Assembly: GCA_028023455.1 (NCBI GenBank) | Contig: JAQFVV010012394.1 | Span: 20,852,353 to 20,916,352, forward strand | Length of the DNA stretch: 64,000 nucleotides | DNA from: Epiperipatus broadwayi | Lineage: Eukaryota; Onychophora; Udeonychophora; Euonychophora; Peripatidae | Direction: 5' to 3' | Part shown: positions 46,419 through 57,848 of the stretch, one piece after another | Layout of the letters: each line of letters starts with the position of its first letter | How positions within the stretch are numbered: position 1 is the first letter of the stretch | The notes under the pieces: model-generated | What the model was told of the DNA's origin: nothing | The model's input: only the letters and a program-made list of their open reading frames with translations | Databases searched by the model: none | Program-made: the position numbers and the translations under genes

Positions 46419-46929
46419 GTGTGCATGCATAAATACATAATATTTGCTTAATTGTTATTTGGTCTACTTTCTCTCTCTCTTATCATGGAATCATTAATTT
46501 AAGAGTATAGTTATTTTTATGTGTTAAATAAATGTGTTGGACCCTGGTACAGAATATGAGCTAACTTGGGGTATTTCAAGCAGTAGATTTGTGGTCTGTT
46601 ATTTGAGCATTCTAGCTACATATAATTTATATGGTTGGATAGTGCCTAAGTTGTATATGAAAAATAAATAAAGTGCTCTGGATGTAGGGTGTTGATCTAG
46701 CAGTCAAAAAGTGCTATGGCCTGGAAACATGATTGTAGGCTGTGCTGTTGGTGGTTAATCTATCAAGGGTATTCTACTCATCTGCTTGAAGGGACAGTCT
46801 GTTACTACAGTCACAAAGTTTCAAAAAGTTAGTTAACAAATTTTAAAAGTTGCAATAAATGAGCAATAAATGAGCAACTGGGATAGATCCTGTTCAATAT
46901 AAAGCTTGGAATTATTGCTCAAATGAAGA
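46419..46929. other. Non-coding region
   Basis: No gene recognised. A mixed-composition patch near 46670-46770 may be a SINE-like fragment, but no box A/B pair is convincing. Confidence 0.35.
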
Positions 46930-47012
46930 TTATAATAAACATGTAGAATTGATCATTAAAGAGTTTAGATATAATGAATTTTAAAAAAAGTTAGAGAAGA
47001 AGATATAAAAAA

Positions 47013-47544
47013 TTGGGGAAAATATTTAATAAAAATAATGGGATAGTATGTAGAAAAAATAAAATAGATAAGAATAAATATATAGGTATTAAAATTTATA
47101 GTAATAGTATTGTAAAAAGTATGAGTAAAATAATTATTAGAATTAATAAAAAGTTTAATAATGTAATAAAATTTAAAATAGTAAATAAAAGAAGGAAGAA
47201 TATACTTAATATATTAGATAATAAATATGTGAGAAAAGTAGAAAATGCATAAATAAAGAGTATATAAAATTGAATGCAAATCATATAAAAATATAAAAAC
47301 AAATTATGTAGGAGAAACAAAAAATTCAATTTATACCAGATTAATTCAACATAAATATGATAAGAGGTCACCTATTTATTTGCATTGATTAGAAACAGGT
47401 CACAAGTTTGAGAATATAGACAGTATAAAAATGATTAATTACACAAATAATAGAAAGAATAAGAAAATTATAGAGACAATCTTGATTAAAAATATAAAAC
47501 AAAATCTTAATAGGGATTTTGGAGTAAAGACAATAATTTTATAA
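47013..47544 (+). pseudogene. GIY-YIG endonuclease domain remnant (Penelope-like)
   Basis: 47013-47252 encodes the linker (KYIGIKIYSNSIVKSMSKII, then NNVIKFKIVNKRRKNIL), matching the 'Y..G.S..I.KI....I..FK..NK..N.L' style that precedes GIY-YIG in Penelope proteins. After a frame change near 47250 the domain reads RVYKIEC (for GVYKI-C), then NYVGETKNSIYTRLIQHKYD (the YVG motif and the R...H helix). A TGA at ~47389 follows, then ETGHKFENID, RKNKKIIETILIKN (a Lys/Glu helix with the catalytic-type E) and NLNRDFG, ending TAA near 47544. One frameshift and one stop make it non-functional. Confidence 0.65.
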
Positions 47545-48042
47545 ATAATTATTATTAATAGTTTAAATATGAAAAAGGTTAAAAGAATAAAGTTGAAGCA
47601 AATGACAATAGAGGAAAGTGTTAAGCAAGTACAAAAATTTTGAAAATTTTGTCAGTTGGGTTTTTAGAAATAGGATTATAAAAAAGTGAGTAATTTTATA
47701 ATGTAAAAAGATAATTTGTAATGTGGAAAAAATTAATAGTTAATTATAAATATTTAATAAAATAAGGAAAGGTTAGAAGTTTTTCAAAAATATAAGTAAA
47801 AAGACAATCTAAATAGAATAAAAAGTTAAAGTTTTTTAAAATTAAAATTATAATAAATAATTTAAAAATAAAATAAAGTAATATAAAATAAATGTGGATA
47901 GAATTAATTAAGAATAAAATAATAAAATAGGAAATGATTATTTATAATGGTCAGGTTGAAATATGTTTTATTTGATGTATTTAATTGTGTATATAAATAT
48001 ATGTATAAAATGTATTAATTGTATAATTATATATTTGGATAT

Positions 48043-48084
48043 TGTAACTCTGATGATGACTTTAAGACAGTCAAAACTGTTAGA
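48043..48084 (+). ncRNA. Hammerhead-like motif at the Penelope-like terminus
   Basis: CTGATGA (48050-48056), a GACT/AGTC hairpin, then AAAACTGTTAG where GAAAC is expected. The core G is lost, so it is a decayed relative of the motif at 9.3/9.5 kb. Confidence 0.35.
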
Positions 48085-48170
48085 ATAAAGTTTTGATATA
48101 AAAAATAGTATTGTTAAAGTGTTTTAAGAAAGTTGTAAATAGTATATGTTTTCATGAGAGTTTGTTACAG

Positions 48171-50854
48171 AAGTTTTTCCCCAAGTCATTGGCTTCTGAG
48201 CAAACATCTTTTGCTCTACCTATAGTGATAGTATGGTCCATTTGTTGTGTTTTTATCATGGTTGGATTTATGTGCTAAGAATTTTTAATGTGTCTTGTTT
48301 TGTAAATCATAGTTTCCATTTTCTTATGAGGTATTGTCACAAAAATTTCTAGAAACATTAATTTTGGTTTTTCTTGTAATCCTACAATTAATTTAATTAT
48401 ATTATTTATATGTATCCAAAATGTTTGTAAAAATATTTCACAATTTAAGCATACATCAAATATATTATCAACATACAAATCCAGACTTTAAGTAGAGTTA
48501 AAGTAAACAAATAATAATAATAAAAAAATTCAATCAATATAATATAAAAACAGCTTTCCAAAATGCCATGATAACTGTACCTTCTCTGTTCACAGCAACA
48601 AGGATACCTTTTTTAGCTAAATAACCTTTAAAAACATACACTACAAAATTGATGCATTTTGCATTGTGTATATAATTGCCAAATATAACTAAAAACATAT
48701 TATTTTCATATTTGAACAACTCGAAAAGTCACTTTTATATCCTCCTTTTTTTTAACAGAATCAAAACAATCTGAATATTAAGTAAGACAATAGTAGAAAT
48801 TACCCAATTCTGTTTCACATATGTGCTGGAAATATCATACAACTGCATTAAAAAGCTGGCAAACATGGAATATCCAGTTATGCTTGCTATTCCAGAACTT
48901 AGAAGGGTAATCTAATGAATGATATTAATAAGTGTCAATTTTAAATTTACACCAAATGTAAACAAAATTTCATTGAATATGACCAATGTATTAAAAAATA
49001 TAGTTGTTTTTAAATTATATGCAAAAAAATGTCTCTCTTTTAATAAATAAGAGAGGGATATAATGATATTGATAGCACAAAGAATAAAGTGAGATGTCAT
49101 TTTTATTTCTTATATTAATGAGTGTTATATTTATTAACATATACATATTTGGCATAGTGGTATTTGAACATAAGGTTATTAAAATAAGTACAACTGTTTT
49201 ATGTTCATTATTTGTTGACTGTATTGAATGAAGCTTATTTGCATTTGTAATAGTTTTACAGTTTGACCATCATTAATATCACTTGTAAGATTGCCCATAT
49301 TTAAGTTGTAAAATAATAATTATAATTTATCATTTATATTTGCTGGCTTTCTAACAAAAAGTACAGTATAGTAACATTAATAGCACCCAAAATAGCAAAA
49401 ATAAAATAGTCATTTTATGCTTGTGGGCTTTTTAATAAATAAAAATGGTACAGGAATCCTAATAATATATGGAAAAGAAAGTAATTTTTGTTTCTTATAT
49501 ATAGTTTTAAAAGTAATGTTTTTACAACATACAATCCAAACATGTACATTTCTAAACAAAAATTTTTTTTTTAAAATTAACTACTCAAAACCAATCAAAT
49601 CTTTAATAATAACTCTTTTAAAATAACAGTAAAATAACCAGTCAGTTAATTCACAGCACACCACTCAGCAGCTGATTTCAAACTCATAGCTAGCATTCTA
49701 ACTAATGTATAAAATCTCTTAGATATCAATTCCAAACTCAAAACTGATTGGATTTTAAAGTATAATATAAGTATATCATGGTCTCACGTTATTCATTATT
49801 TTACTATTATTCCATGTTTTAAAATCTAATTGCTCTTAAGTTTGGTACTTATATGTAAAATGCTTTGAACATTACACTGAAATACTAACTATGAGTATGT
49901 AGCCAACTGATGAGTAATATTCTAAACCATGAAATCAATTGTCATAGAGGAGCTTATTGGTTAGTTATTTTAGCATGATGTCGAAAGTGTTTATTATTGA
50001 CAGTTTGATTGGTTGGTTTGATTAAATATTGTTTGGGGTAAGTAGTTAATATATATATGTGTGTGTCAACTAGATTATATCCAGTCATATGTGGTAGTTT
50101 TTTATTGCATCTTTAAAAGAATATTTCATTGTAGATATTAAGGCCATAAATGAAGTTTGTAGATCATCTTTGAAACATCGTATTAAGTAAAAAAAAAACA
50201 AAAACATTTTAATTAATTTCTAAAAAGTTTTTTTTTTATGAAAATATTATTTGAAATAAAGTAAGAATACCCACTTATGTTTACAATTTTAAGGCATGTT
50301 TTCTACTTAAGATAAAAATATAAAGCTAAATAAAATAATTATTAATATCGTTTGTTTATTATTTTTTGCAGGAAATTTTAAAAATAAATATTTTAAATTA
50401 CGTCTATTGATGACATTTTAAATCTCAAATGTAAAGTTTAAAAAATCTTTCTACTATTAATGTAAAGTTTTTAAATAATTTCAATATCATACACAAACGA
50501 CTAAAATCTCAACATCCATTCATATTACAAATTTAAATATTTTTTGACATTTAAAAACATTTTAGACATTGAAAAATATATGTTTCAGTTTGTATAATAC
50601 ATCAATAACATTTTCTGGTCAAAAATAATTCTGAATATAAATTTAAAAAGATCTTGTCACATTCTTTGTTTAATTTTTTATATTTTTTATGAAAAAAATA
50701 TACATTAAGCTTTAAATTATTTAAAGTCGATTTTAAGAGTAAGCTAAATAACTTTAAAATATGTTAAAACTTTTTTTGTATAATAAGGAAAAGTTTTCCA
50801 ACATACGAAAAATAATAATTTTGTGTGTGCAAAATAAGAAAATTATTAAAGCAT
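48171..50854. other. AT-rich non-coding region
   Basis: No gene recognised. At 49902-49945 GCCAACTGATGAGT, followed by CATGAAATCA, may be a badly decayed family A hammerhead. Confidence 0.4.
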
Positions 50855-50925
50855 CACAGATAGTGACCTGGGCCAACTGATGAGTGCTGGTTCAGCACGA
50901 AATGCATCTTGGGGGTCATTTGTCT
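50855..50925 (+). ncRNA. Hammerhead ribozyme, family A, best-preserved copy
   Basis: Complete type I fold. Outer helix I TGACC (50864-50868)/GGTCA (50914-50918); internal loop TGGG/G; inner helix I CCAA (50873-50876)/TTGG (50909-50912); CTGATGA 50877-50883; helix II GTGCTG/CAGCAC with a GTT loop; GAAA 50899-50902; TGCA; U at 50907 and C at 50908, with cleavage predicted after 50908. The internal loop in helix I and the loop of helix II are placed where natural hammerheads make tertiary contacts. Helix III is only ATGCAT, a palindrome, so activity may need two RNAs paired through it. Confidence 0.85.
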
Positions 50926-51090
50926 TTTATTATATCTTTATTTATATGAATTTGAAAAGAATGGGAAAGTGTGGAAGTGTTTATTATATCTATAAAATAA
51001 TTTACATATATAACAAAATAATTATTTTAGTGAGTACATAAATAATTTTATAGCTTATTAAATATGTAACTTTAAACATGCAAACTTAAT

Positions 51091-51502
51091 CTCCATACAG
51101 TAGTGCCATTCAGTGCAAGCCAGAGTAATCAATGGATGCCAGAAGGCTCGTGTATAAAATCCCTATCTAGTGCCTACTCATCCAATATCTCCAGACTAGT
51201 TTTTAGCTTGTGGCCTTTGGCAGTGAGGAGCCTTGGATCTGAGAGCACTGCACCTAGATCTTTAGGATCTAATGCAATCCTCCAGCAGCCACCCTTTATC
51301 TCTACTTAACTACAAAACTATGAGGATAAAATTGGAAAACACAATAATATTTTCAATCTAAGCTCATTAGCTTATATACTCATATAGGGAGTGTCATATA
51401 GGGATATTGGATGAGTAGGCACTAGATAGGGATTTTATGCACAAGCCTTCTGGCATCCATTGATTACTCTGTTTGGCACTGAGTGGCACTACTGTATGGA
51501 GA
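51091..51502. repeat. Family B repeat as an inverted pair
   Basis: 51091-51190 (CTCCATACAGTAGTGCCATT to CTCATCCAATATCT) recurs inverted at 51399-51502 (ATATTGGATGAGTAGG to GTGGCACTACTGTATGGAG). The region between holds the hammerhead-like motif and the GAGCACTGCACCTAGATC segment also found at 30.7 kb. Confidence 0.85.
51187..51232 (-). ncRNA. Hammerhead-like motif, family B, decayed copy
   Basis: Minus strand: CCTCA, CTGCCAA (for CTGATGA), AGGCCACAAGCTA, AAAA (for GAAA), CTAGTC, TGGAG. Two core lesions make it inactive, but it confirms the family alignment and the CTAGTC cleavage context. Confidence 0.45.
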
Positions 51503-52647
51503 GTTTTTCCTGTTTTAATAACAGTTATGAGCAAGCATAAGAAATGGTGATCATGTGATGTTTTAGTGGTAGAATACAAACTTATTTTACAGAACAAACA
51601 TGACCAACTATATTATTTAGAGAATTTACAAAATATATGAAGAATCATTTAAATAAATCTGTAAATAATATCCACTTTTTGTTATATTAATGCCAGTCTA
51701 TTTTGTTAGAAAAAAGATAAACACTTTTTTTAATATTCAGTTTGATATATAGCATTAAATCAAGCATTTATTTATTGCTTTGTATTACAGATGATTTTGG
51801 TTTTTATATCAATAAAACCAGCTTAAAATTATTAAATATTAATTTAGATGAAATTCTAATGATTTTAATGACTGTGTAAATAATTTTATGACTTGCTAAA
51901 TATGTCACAATAAAAATATAAACCATTCATGGAACAAATAAGCCAGAATACATTGCTAAAATAATTCACAAATAAAATCCCTAAAGACTTATTAAAATAA
52001 ATGTGCAAACAATGTCCACCTTTTGTTATATCAACACTTGATTTATTACTATATAACAAATTAAAAGTATTCATCTTTTCTCTAATGAAATAGATTCACA
52101 TTGATATAACAGAAAGTGGAAATTATTTACAGCTTTATTTAAATGATTCTTCAGATATCTTGTAAATTCATTAGTAATGTATTTGGTCACATTTGTTCCG
52201 TGAAATAGGTTTGTATTCTTAAGGATACATATTTAATAAGCTGTAAAATTATTTATGTACTCATTAAAATAATTATATTTTGTTATATATGTAAATTATT
52301 TTATTATATAATGATGCTTTAATAATTTTCTTATTTTGCACATACAAAATTATTCTTTTTTGTATGTTGGAAAACTATTATTGTAGAAAAAACAACAACA
52401 TATTTTTAAAGTTGTTTAACTTACAATTAAAGTCAGACTGGTTTACTCCCTGAATAGTTTTATATTCTTAAATTTACATATTTGATAAATCATAACTTAT
52501 ATATATATGCTCATTAAAAATCACTAGAATTTCATTTAAATTAAGATTTGAAATTGTAAGCTGGCTTGATTAATACAAAATCAACACAAATAAAATCTTT
52601 CAACTTTTCCAAAGTATCAATACTTGATTTATTACTATAATAATCTT
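51503..52647. other. AT-rich non-coding region
   Basis: Several words recur in inverted order between ~51640-52050 and 52090-52430 (for example TTTGTTATAT, AAATCAAG, TTATTTATGTACTCATTAAAAT). This suggests a large, old inverted duplication. No gene. Confidence 0.35.
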
Positions 52648-52777
52648 TTAATAGATAATATTTTTGTAGTGTAACTTTTACTACACCACTCTCATGCAAG
52701 GTAGGGACTGGTTTCTATCCACTTTTAATAAATTGTGAAGGAATGATGACATATGATCAAAGACATATAAAAATGTA

Positions 52778-52830
52778 TGATTACCAAGATGTACATTTCA
52801 TTTTGAACCAGCACTTGTCAGCTGGACCAA
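52778..52830 (-). ncRNA. Hammerhead motif, family A, decayed copy in left arm
   Basis: Minus strand has CTGACAA in place of CTGATGA and a weakened helix II (GTGCTG against CAAAAT); GAAA and CATCTTGG are kept. Confidence 0.5.
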
Positions 52831-52919
52831 ACACAATCTCTTATATATATCTTTATCATTGTTCAGTATAATTTTCTATCTATGTATACTGAGCAATGAT
52901 AAAAATATGTGTAAGAGAT

Positions 52920-52980
52920 TGTGGTCTGGACCAACTGATGAGTGCTGATTCAGCATGAAATGTGCATCTTGGGGATTATA
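52920..52980 (+). ncRNA. Hammerhead ribozyme motif, family A, right arm
   Basis: CCAA 52931-52934, CTGATGA 52935-52941, GTGCTG/CAGCAT helix II with an ATT loop, GAAA 52957-52960, TGTGCA, U 52967, C 52968, TTGG. All core nucleotides are intact. Outer helix I is less complete than at 50.88 kb. Confidence 0.75.
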
Positions 52981-53157
52981 TATCTTTTTCACATGTCTCT
53001 GGTCATATGTTTATGATTATTTTCCTTCACAAGATGTTAAAAGTGAGTGGCAACCAATCCCTATCTTGTGTAAAAGTGTTGTAGTAAATATTACACTATA
53101 GAAATAAGATTTATTATTGAATAATATCTAGTCTAATGAATGACTAATGAAAATTAG

Positions 53158-55129
53158 TGATAATCTTTTATATAACAGAATAGACTGGCAATGATATAAC
53201 AAGGATTGAGCATTATCTATGGGTTTATTTAAAATATTATCATGCATGTAAATTGTCTTCCTAATGTATTTAGAGTTGTTTTTTCATAAAGTAAATTTAT
53301 ATTTTCAGAATTACATATTTAATAGACAATGAAGTTATTTATTTGCTTATTAAAAATCATTAGTGTTAGTTTTTACTTTTATTTTATATAAACCAATAAA
53401 AATATAATATTCATTACATCTATTTTTTATTTTTGTAGTCCTGTTCTTTATCTAATGAGTTATATGTAAAAAATAAATATTTGAAAAAGCAAATTTTTTA
53501 TTTTTACTTCTTTTTATTTCCATATATAGACAAAGAAATAACCTAGTGCATTTAGATTTAGAAATTATTTTTTTAAAACTACTATTATAAAATGATAGGT
53601 AAAAATTAATATTTGATTTAAGGCAAAACCATATAAGAATAGTATTTACAATAATTCTTAACAAGAGTTAATAATGTCAGAAAATCCATTCTTTGTTCTT
53701 TCCTCTCTATACAAGGGGGGGGGGGGTATACAAATAGAGAAATATTTTTAACTATTTAACAATGAATAAAAAAACTGCATATCTATTATAAGCTCACCTA
53801 CATAACATCTAATCCTCATCAATCAAAAGAAGAGGGAACTATGAACAAATGAACCTGATTGATATAATTAAATCATTAACTTAAAAGTACTAATAATTAT
53901 TTATATAACACTTGGATGCTTCATATTCCTTTTCGTTTTGCTGACAATTTGTAAAACATAAAAAAAACTTTTTTTTTCTTACAAAGAAAACTTTAATTAA
54001 AATGTATATTAACTAAAGAAAATAAAGCAAATTTTGATTTTAAAATGCAGCTAGAATATTTGTGGAAACATTACTGCAAAAGCTGTCTTTTTTGAATGAA
54101 ACATTCATTTACAAAGTTTGTTAGAAATAAATATATTAAATAAACTTAAAATATGTTAGGAGAAAGTCTAAGGAGCTTTTTTTTAAAAAATATATAAAAC
54201 CCACATTCCAATGCCATAGTTTTACTTTTTTCAAAGTGGCAAGAGTTAATCAATTTATTTTTAAATGGCATAATATTATATTCCATGTGTCCAGAGTAAG
54301 ATTAGCAGTTGGAAGTTTTTCCTCTTTTACTTACTCAGTGCAATGAAAGTCCCAAAGTGAGAATCCAGAATGACTGCTATAAGAAAAATTGACTTATATA
54401 TGTTTTACTTTTTTCTGTTTTTGAACACCAACCAAGATTTCCAACATGTTTGGTCTTGTTCATGTTTTTAACACCTTTGTATTTAAATTATAAAATTCTT
54501 GAAAATATTTTAATTGATTTATTTGCAAAACACTTGTTTCAAATCTCTTATCTAAACAGGTGTAATCCTTTTTTAACATTCAATTGAATTCTTTTGCAAT
54601 ACATTCTTTGATAAAAGAGTTTTAACATATTTTACTGGTTTCACTTAAATTTAATATTTTTTTTATAAATCTATTACATTTTTTAATATGCTAGTTAATA
54701 ATTTATACATTTAAATATTGATTATTATTACAATATATAATGATAATTGTTTTACATTTACACATCCTCATAATTCCTAAAATCATCTCTTTATCATGTG
54801 AATAAACACATGTCCATCACTGAAATCATATCAGCATACATAGGCTATGAATTTTTGCTTTATAGGTCTTAGTTTAATTTAAGCAATAAATCAATTAAAA
54901 TAAATATGAGAAATAGCCCCATTTTTTATATTTAAAAAATTGTTGACATACATTAATTTTTAAAAAGCTGACTTTTCTACAGTGCTTTTGAAATACTGTA
55001 AGGAATATTAAAATTTATTCAATACAAAAAAATATTTGCTTTTAAAAATAATAGCAATTAACAATCTATGGCACTTCAGGTAGCAGTCATTATTTTAATT
55101 GATGCATATTATAATTACTGACATTATCA
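53158..55129. other. AT-rich non-coding region
   Basis: No gene recognised. A homopolymer of about 12 G lies near 53715-53727. Confidence 0.4.
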
Positions 55130-55460
55130 ATAATATTTTTTAATGAAGTTTATTAATCAAACCATATACAAGCATGAAAATGATTAGGTAGTCACGTATT
55201 TACCTTGCTATGATGTCATTTGCCTGAAGGCATACTACTCTAACCACCCGATTTTTAAGATAACGTCACCTAGTGATTTGCCGACACAGTAATCGCAAAT
55301 TTTGTGGCATATCACGGATGACGTTACATCAAAGATGGTAGATTAGAGTAGTATGCCCTCAGGGCAATGTTGTCAAGAAACGAAGAGCGGGGAAGGCCGG
55401 GTACAGCTCAGAGGTCAAACCGGAAACAACACGTGGTCAGAATAATGCCCGGCGTCCATC
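55130..55460 (-). other. Possible terminal exon of a minus-strand gene
   Basis: On the minus strand a run of 12 T then CAG ends at 55461, a strong 3' splice site. The following ~200 bp is the most G/C-rich patch in the window (ATGGACGCCGGGCATT, ACCCGGCCTTCCCCGC). AATAAA lies at 55154-55149. Read in the frame of the upstream exon, the exon adds MDAGHYSDHVLFPV and then stops. An inverted pair (AGGCATACTACTCTAA near 55229 and TTAGAGTAGTATGCC near 55350) could form a hairpin in the RNA. Confidence 0.4.
55149..55154 (-). terminator. Candidate polyadenylation signal
   Basis: AATAAA on the minus strand, ~300 nt past the candidate 3' splice site at 55461. AATAAA is common by chance in such AT-rich DNA; support comes only from position. 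Confidence 0.3.
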
Positions 55461-55469
55461 CTGAAAAAA

Positions 55470-56325
55470 AAAAAAGTAAAATTAATAAATAGGACACAAA
55501 AGAGTGATATTCGGCAAAAAAGATTAAAAATAATACATCATGAATAATTAACTAAAATTGGACACAACACATGAAAAGTAAGATAAATATCACTACAAAA
55601 TAATAAGTAAAAACTGCGGTCCACAAATCCTGAAAAAAAAAATAATAAATAGGACACAAAATAGTGATATGGGGGAAAAAAAGATTAAAAATAATATATA
55701 CATCATGAATAATTATATATAAATATCACTACAAAATTAATAAGTAAAAACTGCGAGTCCAAAAATCATGGAAAAAAAATTAATAAATAGGACACAAAAA
55801 GTGATAGCGGCAAAAAAGATTAAAAATAAATATACATCATGAAAAATATAAAGTCAGTGGTGGCTATGATTTCAAGAAATATCACTACAAAATTAATAAG
55901 TAAAAACTGCGAGTCCACAAATTCATGGAAAAATGGACCAAAATAGTGATATGCAAAAAAAGATTAAAAAAATATATACATCATGAATAAATATATAAAG
56001 TCAGTGGTGGCTATTGATTTCAAGAAATATCACTACAAAATTAATAAGTAAAACTGGTCCACAAATTCATGGAAAAATAGGACCAAAAAGTGATATCCAA
56101 AAAAAAGTTAAAAAATATATACATCATGAATAATATATAAAAGTCAGTGGTGGCTATTGATTTCAAGAAATATCACTACAAAATTAATAAGTAAAAACGC
56201 GGTCCACAAATTCATGGAAAAAAGGACCAAATAGTGATATCCAAAAAAGATTAAAAATAATATATACATCATGAATAATATATATAAAGTCAGTGGTGGC
56301 TATTGATTTCAAGAAATAATATTAA
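55470..56325. repeat. Minisatellite 1 (~125-135 bp units)
   Basis: About seven units share ATCACTACAAAATTAATAAG, TAAAAACTGCG.GTCCACAAAT, TCATGGAAAAA, AGTGATAT, AAAAAAGATTAAAAA, TACATCATGAATAA and, in later units, GTCAGTGGTGGCTATTGATT. Units differ mainly by single-base losses in homopolymers. It lies inside the proposed intron. Confidence 0.9.
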
Positions 56326-56929
56326 TTTAATTCGTATAAATCTATTTGCAGATTTTAGAAGTTAGCGCTATTATTTAATTAACCAAAAAAAACTTTCTAA
56401 GAAAATAGATTTTTACTTAGTTTTTGAAAATAACACTGTACAATAATTATCAAATTCTGATTTTATTTCCCCAGCTGGCAGGCACCCGCTATACTAAGAA
56501 TAATAAATTTGTTTTAAAAACTACTAGGTTAATTACCCTCTGAAAAATAAGGAGGGTTTTCTTTTATTAAAAGGTAGCAAGCTAAGCTTTGCGATTCTGG
56601 GGGAAAATCGACAAAATTAGTATCTGAAAGTATAAAAATAATAATGAAAATAAAATATTGCCACATAGACGTGAAATAAGAACTAATAATTATTCAGGAG
56701 AGGTTTAATGAGGAGAGATTACAGCAAAATATAAGGAAAAGGTACAATTAACAAAAGTAAGAACTTTACAGATTGATTCATAACTAATATTAAATTTACA
56801 AAGAAAGATTAAGTCTCTAAAAGTACTATATAAATTTTAAAAATTATCATAAAGCAAAACGCAAATCTACAAATAACTGCGTCTACAAATATTAATTTTC
56901 TTTTTAAAAAACGTATCTTAAAGTGTCCT

Positions 56930-57565
56930 GAATTAATAATTCTGCAAGTATTCAAATAATAATTTTGTCGTCTTAAAAAAACCTATCTAAAGTGATCTTA
57001 AAAGTCTATATAAACTATGAATTTTTTTTAGTGGAAATAACTATGAATTAATAATTCTGCAAGTATTCAAATAATAATTTTGTCGTCTTAAAAAAAACTA
57101 TCTAAAGTGATCTTAAAAGTACTATATAAACATGAAATTTTTAGTGGAAATAACTAAATAAATCGCAGTATTCAAATAATATTTGTCTCAAAAAAAATAT
57201 CATGTTTAAAGTACTATATAAACTATGATTTTTTTAGTGGAAATAACTATGAATTAATATCTGCAGTATTCAAATAATATTGTCGTCTAAAAAAAATATC
57301 TAAGTGTCTTAAAAGTATATATAAATTGATTTTTTTAGTGGAATAACATGAATTAATAATTCTGCAAGTATTCAAATAATATTTTGTCGTCTTAAAAAAA
57401 ACTATTAAAGTGATCTTAAAAGTACTATATAAATTATTTTTTTTAGTGGAAATAAGGATTAATAATTCGCAAGTATTCAAATAATAATTTTGCGTCTTAA
57501 AAAAAAACTATCATAAAGTGTCTAAAAGTACTATATAAACATATGAAATTTTTTAGTGGAAATAA
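56930..57565. repeat. Minisatellite 2 (~90-118 bp units)
   Basis: About six units share GAATTAATAATTCTGCAAG, TATTCAAATAATAATTTTGT, CGTCTTAAAAAAA, AAGTGATCTTAAAAGTACTA and TTTTTTTAGTGGAAATAACT. The first two units are nearly identical (spaced ~117 bp); later ones carry many one-base deletions. It lies in the same proposed intron as minisatellite 1. Confidence 0.9.
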
Positions 57566-57624
57566 CTAGGAATAAAAACACTGTAATTTATAAGTAAAAT
57601 AAAAGATAAATCACAACAAAATGT

Positions 57625-57631
57625 ACTTACC
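57625..57631 (-). promoter_or_regulatory. Candidate 5' splice site
   Basis: Minus strand G|GTAAGT, a full consensus donor. It would pair with the T-run CAG acceptor at 55461-55463 to define a ~2.17-kb intron containing both minisatellites. Confidence 0.45.
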
Positions 57632-57641
57632 CAAATAACGA

Positions 57642-57848
57642 TTACTGCGGTGGAGTAAACTGGCTTATATGTTGTAAATTGCCAAAATAACCATCTTTGT
57701 AGGTCCGCCTCCACATAAATTTCAAATAGGAGTTAAGTGTTGACGTGAGTTCCTCTTGCTTCTTATTCCTCCATTTGACTAAACCAAACCTTTCAAATTT
57801 TGTTGGAGTTTGGGGTCTAAATATATGTGTGGTTATCGATGTGCTCAT
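57642..57848 (-). CDS. Candidate host small protein, unknown
   Basis: 68 codons from ATG at 57848. Balanced, non-repetitive composition: MSTSITTHIFRPQTPTKFER, then FGLVKWRNKKQEEL, YLKFMWRRTYKDGYFGNLQH and ISQFTPPQ. It has no membrane segment or signal peptide and is basic overall. A strong splice donor (TTTGG|GTAAGT) lies at 57631/57630, 11 bp after the stop. Past the stop the frame continues in phase into the candidate exon at 55460, so the stop may be genuine (intron in the 3' UTR) or an error. A TATAAAA at 57876-57870 is probably too close upstream to drive this ATG. The family is not recognised. Confidence 0.4.
   Translation of the reverse strand: MSTSITTHIFRPQTPTKFERFGLVKWRNKKQEELTSTLNSYLKFMWRRTYKDGYFGNLQHISQFTPPQ

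Larger units (their letters stand above)
46930..48170 (+). mobile_element. Penelope-like element, 3' part
   Basis: Plus-strand coding remnants of the end of the reverse transcriptase linker and a GIY-YIG nuclease (to ~47544) are followed by ~500 bp of A-rich 3' region and a hammerhead-like terminus at 48043-48084. The terminus resembles the arms at 9.2-9.6 kb (CTGATGA, hairpin, AAACTGT, AATAAAG). Reverse transcriptase domain proper is not visible. Reverse transcriptase followed by GIY-YIG is diagnostic of Penelope-like elements. Confidence 0.6.
52648..53157. mobile_element. Inverted pair of family A hammerhead units
   Basis: The left unit 52648-52873 matches the 29.1-kb units in order (GTGTAACTTTTACTACACCACTC, GGTAGGGACTGG, AAGACATA, hammerhead complement, CAATCTCTTA, ATCTTTATCATTGTTCAGTATA). 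The right unit 52885-53157 is its reverse complement. The centre is a short ATTTTCTATCTATG-type loop. The transcript would fold into a long hairpin carrying one intact hammerhead. Confidence 0.85.

Noticed and set aside
47096-47371. Minus-strand 91-codon hydrophobic frame
   Set aside because: Antisense shadow of the A-rich Penelope-like coding remnant; Ile/Leu/Phe runs reflect base composition.
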